Below, one piece after another: positions 5,626 to 10,702 of a stretch of DNA of 10,702 nucleotides. Within the stretch, counting starts at the first letter, position 1. Each line of letters opens with the position of its first letter. The notes beneath the pieces are model-generated. The model made no database searches. It saw nothing but the letters and a program-made list of their open reading frames with translations, and had not been told where the DNA came from. The stretch comes from Fidelibacterota bacterium (GTDB lineage Bacteria; Marinisomatota; Marinisomatia; Marinisomatales; TCS56): assembly GCA_030634675.1 (NCBI GenBank), contig DAOWAH010000029.1, positions 1-10,702 on the forward strand, in the 5' to 3' direction. The translations under genes and the position numbers were made by a program.

Positions 5626-5889
5626 CTATTCTTCTCCGCGCTTGCGGAACATGATCGGGATATTATTGGTAATGGGGGCGCCGATCTGGATCAGTTCCCA
5701 GTCCTTATCATGTTCCTTGATGACCTTTTTCAGCACGGCTACTTTATCATTGGTATCCGGTTCGATTTCATCGAAATCGATGATTTCCACCCGGTATTTC
5801 ATTGAGCGTTTACGGCCATTGATGCGAACATCAATATCGATGTTCTGTTCTGCATCCAGGGTTGGGATCTGCAGTACTATTTCTCTCAT
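5626..5889 (-). CDS. Conserved-looking hypothetical protein, 87 residues
   Basis: I do not recognise this family. The protein is soluble and charged, with no signal peptide or membrane segment. The N-terminal half looks like beta strands (REIVLQIPTLDAEQNIDIDV, then RKRSMKYRVEIIDFDE at 26-41). A predicted helix follows (KVAVLKKVIKEHDKDWELIQ at 49-68), and a short strand-rich end reads IPIMFRKR. A good ribosome site, AGAGGA at 5899-5894, lies 4 nt before the ATG. It begins 31 bp after the stop of the upstream permease on the same strand, so it may be the last gene of that transcript. The coding frame has the look of a real gene (balanced charges, good ribosome site), and the plus-strand frame over the same bases lacks these signs. 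No function is proposed. Confidence 0.7.
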   Translation of the reverse strand: MREIVLQIPTLDAEQNIDIDVRINGRKRSMKYRVEIIDFDEIEPDTNDKVAVLKKVIKEHDKDWELIQIGAPITNNIPIMFRKRGEE

Positions 5890-5920
5890 TTTATCCTCTT
5901 GATTCTAATTATTGGTAAGC

Positions 5921-8374
5921 TTACTCGTATTTCAGGGCTTTCACCGGATTAGCCATCGCTGCCTTTCCGGCCTGGAAAATAACGGTGGCTACGGCAATCG
6001 TAAAGGCTAGCAACCCAGCCATAATGTAGATCACCGGTCCGGTATCTGCCTGATAGGCGAAATTCTCGAGCCAGCGTGACATTAAGTACCAACCTGCCGG
6101 GAGAGCCAGAAGATTGGCCAACAGCACTAAAATGATAAATTCCCGGCATAGCAGGACAGTGATTCCGGGGATCGATGCGCCCAGAGTCTTGCGAATACCA
6201 ATCTCCTTGGTGCGCTGTTCGGTGGAAAAAGAAGCCAATCCCAACAAACCAAGGCAGGCAATAAAGATAGTGAGGAAAGTAAAATAGCGGAAGATCGTTT
6301 GCATGCGACGCTCAGCTTCATATTGGCGTCCGAAATGATCATCCAGGAAGAAATAGTCAAATGGGTAATTCGGCGAGAAACCGTGCCATTTGTTTTTCAA
6401 AAATTCTAGTGTACCGGCTACATCTCTGGTGCTAATCCGTACTGACAAGTATTTTATGTCGCCATAGATTTGTCCGGTATGGAGTAGTAGTGGTTCTATT
6501 TCATGATGCAATGACTTGAAATGGAAATTTTCGACAACACCTACCACTTGGTTATTCAAATAAGTGGGTGGGTCCAATTCCTCAAGAGAGTAGACAATTT
6601 TACCGATGGCTTCCTCCGGAGTGTTCCAGCCGAATTCATGGATGGCTTCTTCGTTCAGAATTATCCCGGTTTCCCAGTCTGTGGGAAAATCTTTGGAGAA
6701 ATTTCGTCCGGCCAGTAGATTGATTTCCATGGTTGGCAGAAAATCCTGATCGATAGTAAAAAGAGTTATGGCTTTCATTTCTCCTTCGGGACTATCTTGT
6801 CCCCGGAAAACGGTATCACTAAACCCACGATTACCGGGAACCTTTGAAGAACCGGCTATGGAAATAACACGTGGGTCTTGAAGCAGCTCGTTCTTCAGAA
6901 TTTCGGTTTTGTCGACTAGCGAATTGTCTTGGATATTGATTGTCACCATCTGTTCCTTGGTAAATCCCAACTGTTTTTTCTGCAGATAATCCAATTGTCG
7001 CGAGACAACCATTGTGCTGAGTATCAGGGCAATAGATATGGTAAATTGCAGGATGACTAACCCCTGCCGCAACCGGGAAGTGCGTTTGCCTCCGGCGGAA
7101 ATTATGCCACCTTTCAGTACCTGTACCGGCCGGTAGGCGGATAGAAAAAAGGCTGGGTAGATCCCTGCCAGTAGTCCAACCAGTGTCACTAATCCGAATA
7201 CAGCTGGGTAGAATAACTGATTCGTGCTTAAACCGATCGATAAATTCTTTAGGGCGAAAGCATTGTAAGTCGGTAAAACCATGGCAACCATGACCAGGGC
7301 TAGAATAGCAGATAGATAAGCTAATATTAATGATTCTCCCAGGAATTGAAATATCAATCGTTTTCGATTGGCTCCTACTACTTTACGGATACCGACCTCC
7401 CGTGCCCGGCGGGCCGAGCGGGCGGTAGCTAGATTCATGAAGTTTATCGCTGCGATCAGCAGCATGAAAACAGCGATGGCCAGGAAAATGTACACAGTGC
7501 TGATGCTGCCGCCGGGTTCCAGTTCAAACTGGAGATCGGAGTACAGGTGGATATCGGTAATCGGCCGCAGCAGCAAATTAAATATCTTGTTTACGTCTGC
7601 ATCAGGACCCAGCAGTTTCCTAACAATATCTCCCATGTATTTCTCAATAAAATCCGGGAACTTGGAATATAGATCGGCTGGAGAGGCGCCTTCCACCAGC
7701 AGCAGATAGGTGGAAATATTATTATTAACCCAGACTTCCATTCCCTCACCCAGCAGGTTGGGGAGGGTAGCATACGAGGCCAGAAAATCCGGGTGAATGT
7801 GGGAATTGGCCGGTATTGTTTTCAGGATTCCCGTGACCGTGAAGACCAGCAGATCATCATTCCATTGAATCTCCAGTGTTTTACCAATCACATCCGTGGT
7901 GGCAAAATACTTTTCTGCTGTTGACGCGGTGAGTACCAGAGTGTTTGGTTCATCCAGAGCTGTGCCTGGATCTCCGGAGATCAATTGAAAATCGAAAACT
8001 GAAAAGATCTCCGGGTCGGTGAAGAAAACTTCCTCCTCCAGAAATTGATTATTCCAGTTTTTGATCATTAAGTCCGGAGTCCACAAACGAACGCCGGCAA
8101 TTATCTCAGGAAAATCGTTTACCAGGGCCGGTGCCATTGGATGGGCTGTAATATGTGTATGAAACTCCAGCCCGTTGAAAACACCTTTGCGTTCCAGGCG
8201 ATATATCCGATCTGCCTTAGCATGGTATTTATCGTAGGATAGTTCATCCGCCACATAGAGCATTATTAGAATGAAACAGGCTATCCCGATTGCCAGCCCA
8301 ATGATATTGATGAGGGAATAGCCTTTATTTCTGACAATGTTACGATAAGCGATTTTCAGATAATTAACCAGCAT
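5921..8374 (-). CDS. FtsX/MacB-type ABC transporter permease (full length)
   Basis: An 817-residue inner-membrane protein with the doubled MacB-FtsX architecture. TM1 is about 19-41 (INIIGLAIGIACFILIMLYV), followed by a MacB-type periplasmic domain to about 285. TM2-TM4 lie at about 290-312, 345-365 and 387-412, TM5 at 435-456, a second periplasmic domain to about 690, and TM6-TM8 at about 693-715, 743-763 and 780-801. Each half carries the cytoplasmic coupling motif that contacts an ATPase (RAREVGIRKVVGA and RTKEIGIRKTLGA). It ends NPVKALKYE, typical of the family. The ATG at 8374 (MLVNYLKIAYRN) fits the usual N-terminus; a GTG at 8401 would overlap the upstream stop by 4 nt but lacks a ribosome site. 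Substrate unknown; such proteins may export lipids or peptides, or act mechanically on the envelope. It is a tandem paralogue of the next gene upstream. Confidence 0.93.
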   Translation of the reverse strand: MLVNYLKIAYRNIVRNKGYSLINIIGLAIGIACFILIMLYVADELSYDKYHAKADRIYRLERKGVFNGLEFHTHITAHPMAPALVNDFPEIIAGVRLWTPDLMIKNWNNQFLEEEVFFTDPEIFSVFDFQLISGDPGTALDEPNTLVLTASTAEKYFATTDVIGKTLEIQWNDDLLVFTVTGILKTIPANSHIHPDFLASYATLPNLLGEGMEVWVNNNISTYLLLVEGASPADLYSKFPDFIEKYMGDIVRKLLGPDADVNKIFNLLLRPITDIHLYSDLQFELEPGGSISTVYIFLAIAVFMLLIAAINFMNLATARSARRAREVGIRKVVGANRKRLIFQFLGESLILAYLSAILALVMVAMVLPTYNAFALKNLSIGLSTNQLFYPAVFGLVTLVGLLAGIYPAFFLSAYRPVQVLKGGIISAGGKRTSRLRQGLVILQFTISIALILSTMVVSRQLDYLQKKQLGFTKEQMVTINIQDNSLVDKTEILKNELLQDPRVISIAGSSKVPGNRGFSDTVFRGQDSPEGEMKAITLFTIDQDFLPTMEINLLAGRNFSKDFPTDWETGIILNEEAIHEFGWNTPEEAIGKIVYSLEELDPPTYLNNQVVGVVENFHFKSLHHEIEPLLLHTGQIYGDIKYLSVRISTRDVAGTLEFLKNKWHGFSPNYPFDYFFLDDHFGRQYEAERRMQTIFRYFTFLTIFIACLGLLGLASFSTEQRTKEIGIRKTLGASIPGITVLLCREFIILVLLANLLALPAGWYLMSRWLENFAYQADTGPVIYIMAGLLAFTIAVATVIFQAGKAAMANPVKALKYE

Positions 8375-8397
8375 GATACTAACCGTTAATTGGATTA

Positions 8398-10702
8398 TCA
8401 CTCATATTTTAGGGCGTCCACCGGGTTGGAAGTAGCGGCTTTTACGGCCTGTGTAGTTACCGTTGCCAGAGCGATTATGAAAGCCAGTAGTCCCGCCACC
8501 AGGAATGTCAAATGGCTGTACTCGATTCGATAGGCGAAATTCTCCAGCCAACGACGCATGGTCATAAATGTAATCGGCCAGGACAATACAGTAGCGATCA
8601 GGATCAGCTTCAGAATATCAGTAGACAACAGGATATAAATATTTGCTATTGAAGCACCCAGAACTTTGCGAATGCCAATCTCCTTGGTTCTTTGTTCGGC
8701 AATAAATGAAGCCAGTCCAAATAGCCCCAGACAGGCAATCAGAATTGCCAAACCTGAAAAGATGGTAGCAATATTTTTTGTTCGTTCTTCAGCAACATAG
8801 AGCTGATCGAAATCCTCATCCAGGAAAATGTGTTCAAACGGCTGGTCTATGGCATATTTTTTCCAGATTTCCTCGATATACGCCAGGGTTCCTGGTATAT
8901 CGTTTTCAGTGATTTTAACGGCGGTATAGCGACCGAAACCTTGGGGGTCGAAACGATACATTACCATCGGACGAATCTGTGCGTGTAGAGACTCGAAATG
9001 GAAATTGTCCACAATGCCAATAATTTCGACATTAACCTGTTGTCCATTTGGTCCACCAGGTGCCATTAAATACCGGCCGATTGGATCACCTATTTGCATA
9101 TGGTCTGCTGCTGCCTGATTTATTACGGCAGACAATGTATCTGAGGGACGATCGGGAGAGAAAAAACGTCCGTTGGCCATTTTTATTCCATAGGTCTCAA
9201 CATAATCATCATCTGTTTGAAAGGTTGACAGCATAATTGCATTTTCAGCTGGTTCACCGGCAATTTGGTGAACATTATTGCTGGTGTTGTGACCAATCAG
9301 ACTAGTGGCATTTGAAACGCTAAGAATGCGTTGATCCTGTCGTAAATCATTCATGAAAGCTTGAATCTGTTGACCGATATCATCAGTTTTTTCCACAATC
9401 ACAACATTGTCTTTGGTATACCCCAGTTCCTTGTTTTGAATGAAATTCAACTGGTTGAACACTACCATAGTGCCGGTGAACAAGGTGATTGAAATGGTGA
9501 ACTGGAAAATTACCAGTCCACTGCGTAACCAGGAATTGCGGCTGCCGGCTTGAGCAGATCCTTTTAGCACTTTCACTGGATTGAATGATGCCAGGTAAAA
9601 AGCCGGATAACTACCAGATACAAGCCCGACGACGAGTATTAACAGGATCAAACCAGGTATCATTATCGGATCGGTAAACAGATTCAAATTTAAATGCAAT
9701 CCGACCAGATTATTATACAATGGTAATAACAGTTGAACCAGCAGTAACGCTACCAGAAATGCGAAGAAAGTCAGCAGAATTGCTTCAGTTAAGAATTGCT
9801 GAATTAATTGACTGCGATTTGATCCCAAGGTTTTACGAACTCCTACTTCCCGGGCGCGTTTAGCTGAACGAGCGGTTGCCAGATTCATGAAGTTAATGCA
9901 GGCAATTATCAGGATGAATAAGGCAATTATCAAGAAAATTCGGATATAAGTAATATTGCCATTGGGCTCGACTTCATATTCCAGGTTGGATGTCAGGTGA
10001 ATGTCAACCAGTGGTTGCAGATGGAAGCCGTACTGGGCACCTTGTTCGCCTAATTTTTCCCAGGAAACACCCATAAATCGTTCAATTTGAGGGCCAGCAT
10101 ATTTGGTGACCATTCCGGGGAATTCGTCCTGGACCTGTTCAGGATTATTGGTCTCATCCAGGAGCAGGTAAGTATAAAAATTGTTCGATACCCAGATTGG
10201 ATCATTGGCCGCATCAGGATATGACATAAGTGAAGCAAGAAAATCATAATGCAGATGGGTATTGTGAGGTGGATCCTCGATCACACCGGTAACAATATAA
10301 TCTCGACGCTTGTCACTATTCATGGTTTTGCCCATGGGGTCTTCGGTGCCAAAGTAGCGCTCGGCTGTGGATCGTGTTAAAACCACCGTATTTGGCTGAG
10401 AGAGGGCTGAGCGAGAATCACCCTGTATGAATTTCACATCAAAAATATCAAAAAAGGAAGAATCAGCAGTAAACCAGCGTTCCTCGCTGAATACTTTTTC
10501 ATTATAGCGAATTACCGGAAAGCCAAAATTGCGCACCCGGCTGGCGGCAACCACACCGGGAATTTCGTTAACAAAGGCGGCTCCCACCGGTGCCGGTGAT
10601 ACGGCCATGTGAAATTCAGCACCGGAAATGATTCCACGGGTAGCCACGCGATAGATGCGGTCGGCTTTACTGTTATAGCGGTCGTAACTAAGTTCGTCCC
10701 TG
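8398..10702 (-). CDS. FtsX/MacB-type ABC transporter permease, 5' end outside window
   Basis: The frame is open from the right edge (first full codon at 10701) to a TGA at 8398, giving 767 residues; about 45 N-terminal residues with TM1 are missing. The visible start, DELSYDRYNSKADRIYRV, lines up with residues just after TM1 in the downstream paralogue. A MacB-like periplasmic domain runs to about residue 240. TM segments follow at about 247-270, 300-327, 347-370 and 392-415, then a second extracytoplasmic domain, then three TMs at about 645-665, 694-712 and 730-750. Coupling motifs RAREVGVRKTLGS and RTKEIGIRKVLGA are both present. It ends NPVDALKYE. The gap to the next permease is 23 bp, so they should be cotranscribed and may form a heterodimer or serve separate ATPases. 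No ATP-binding subunit is visible. Substrate unknown. Confidence 0.93.
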   Translation of the reverse strand, partial: RDELSYDRYNSKADRIYRVATRGIISGAEFHMAVSPAPVGAAFVNEIPGVVAASRVRNFGFPVIRYNEKVFSEERWFTADSSFFDIFDVKFIQGDSRSALSQPNTVVLTRSTAERYFGTEDPMGKTMNSDKRRDYIVTGVIEDPPHNTHLHYDFLASLMSYPDAANDPIWVSNNFYTYLLLDETNNPEQVQDEFPGMVTKYAGPQIERFMGVSWEKLGEQGAQYGFHLQPLVDIHLTSNLEYEVEPNGNITYIRIFLIIALFILIIACINFMNLATARSAKRAREVGVRKTLGSNRSQLIQQFLTEAILLTFFAFLVALLLVQLLLPLYNNLVGLHLNLNLFTDPIMIPGLILLILVVGLVSGSYPAFYLASFNPVKVLKGSAQAGSRNSWLRSGLVIFQFTISITLFTGTMVVFNQLNFIQNKELGYTKDNVVIVEKTDDIGQQIQAFMNDLRQDQRILSVSNATSLIGHNTSNNVHQIAGEPAENAIMLSTFQTDDDYVETYGIKMANGRFFSPDRPSDTLSAVINQAAADHMQIGDPIGRYLMAPGGPNGQQVNVEIIGIVDNFHFESLHAQIRPMVMYRFDPQGFGRYTAVKITENDIPGTLAYIEEIWKKYAIDQPFEHIFLDEDFDQLYVAEERTKNIATIFSGLAILIACLGLFGLASFIAEQRTKEIGIRKVLGASIANIYILLSTDILKLILIATVLSWPITFMTMRRWLENFAYRIEYSHLTFLVAGLLAFIIALATVTTQAVKAATSNPVDALKYE

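Noticed and set aside
5920..5930. A second TTACTCGTA match to the candidate LexA operator
   Set aside because: It coincides with the codons for the final Tyr-Glu-stop of the permease, a family-conserved C-terminus, so the match is explained by coding.

Overview
Nearly everything in this window is encoded on the minus strand, so transcription runs from high to low coordinates. In that order it carries: a 5'-truncated FtsX/MacB-type permease (10702-8398), a second full-length paralogue (8374-5921), an 87-residue protein of unknown function (5889-5626), a gene-free repeat-rich stretch (5625-5143), lexA (5088-4483), a small GxxExxY gene inside its own inverted repeats, an ImuB-like Y-family polymerase (3941-2700), a small four-helix-bundle (S23/IVS-type) gene, and the first 753 codons of a C-family DNA polymerase III alpha subunit (from 2259, running off the left edge).

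Organism: the long tandem FtsX-like permeases with the RN..R.KGYS.IN..GLAIG N-terminus and LKYE C-terminus, together with GxxExxY and four-helix-bundle accessory genes, are typical of the Bacteroidetes/FCB group and neighbouring lineages (Ignavibacteria, Calditrichaeota, KSB1, Marinimicrobia or Zixibacteria-like). No marker fixes the phylum, so this is inference.

The centre of interest is an SOS mutagenesis cassette, lexA - imuB-like - dnaE. LexA has all self-cleavage residues. The Y-family protein keeps its fold and a QLDLF clamp-binding motif but has lost the catalytic acidic residues, as in ImuB. The alpha subunit keeps all three polymerase aspartates. By analogy with ImuB/ImuC(DnaE2) mutasomes, the non-catalytic Y-family protein would bring the C-family polymerase to the clamp for translesion synthesis. 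No imuA-like gene is present. The lexA leader carries a perfect 11-bp tandem repeat with an inner TTAC-NN-GTAA palindrome, the best candidate operator.

Two AT-rich modules interrupt the cassette, each with one small ORF in the same direction: a GxxExxY module between lexA and imuB, flanked by an imperfect 21-bp inverted repeat that starts just after the lexA stop; and a four-helix-bundle module between imuB and dnaE, which appears to have replaced the last residues of imuB and makes the two genes overlap. Both protein types are best known as accessory inserts, the latter within 23S rRNA genes.

Upstream of lexA lies a composite of palindromes arranged A-B-B'-A' with exactly 22 nt between A and B on each side, resembling paired REP units (BIME), flanked by further hairpins. 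Upstream of that, the 87-residue gene and the two permeases form a tight same-strand cluster; no ATPase partner is visible.
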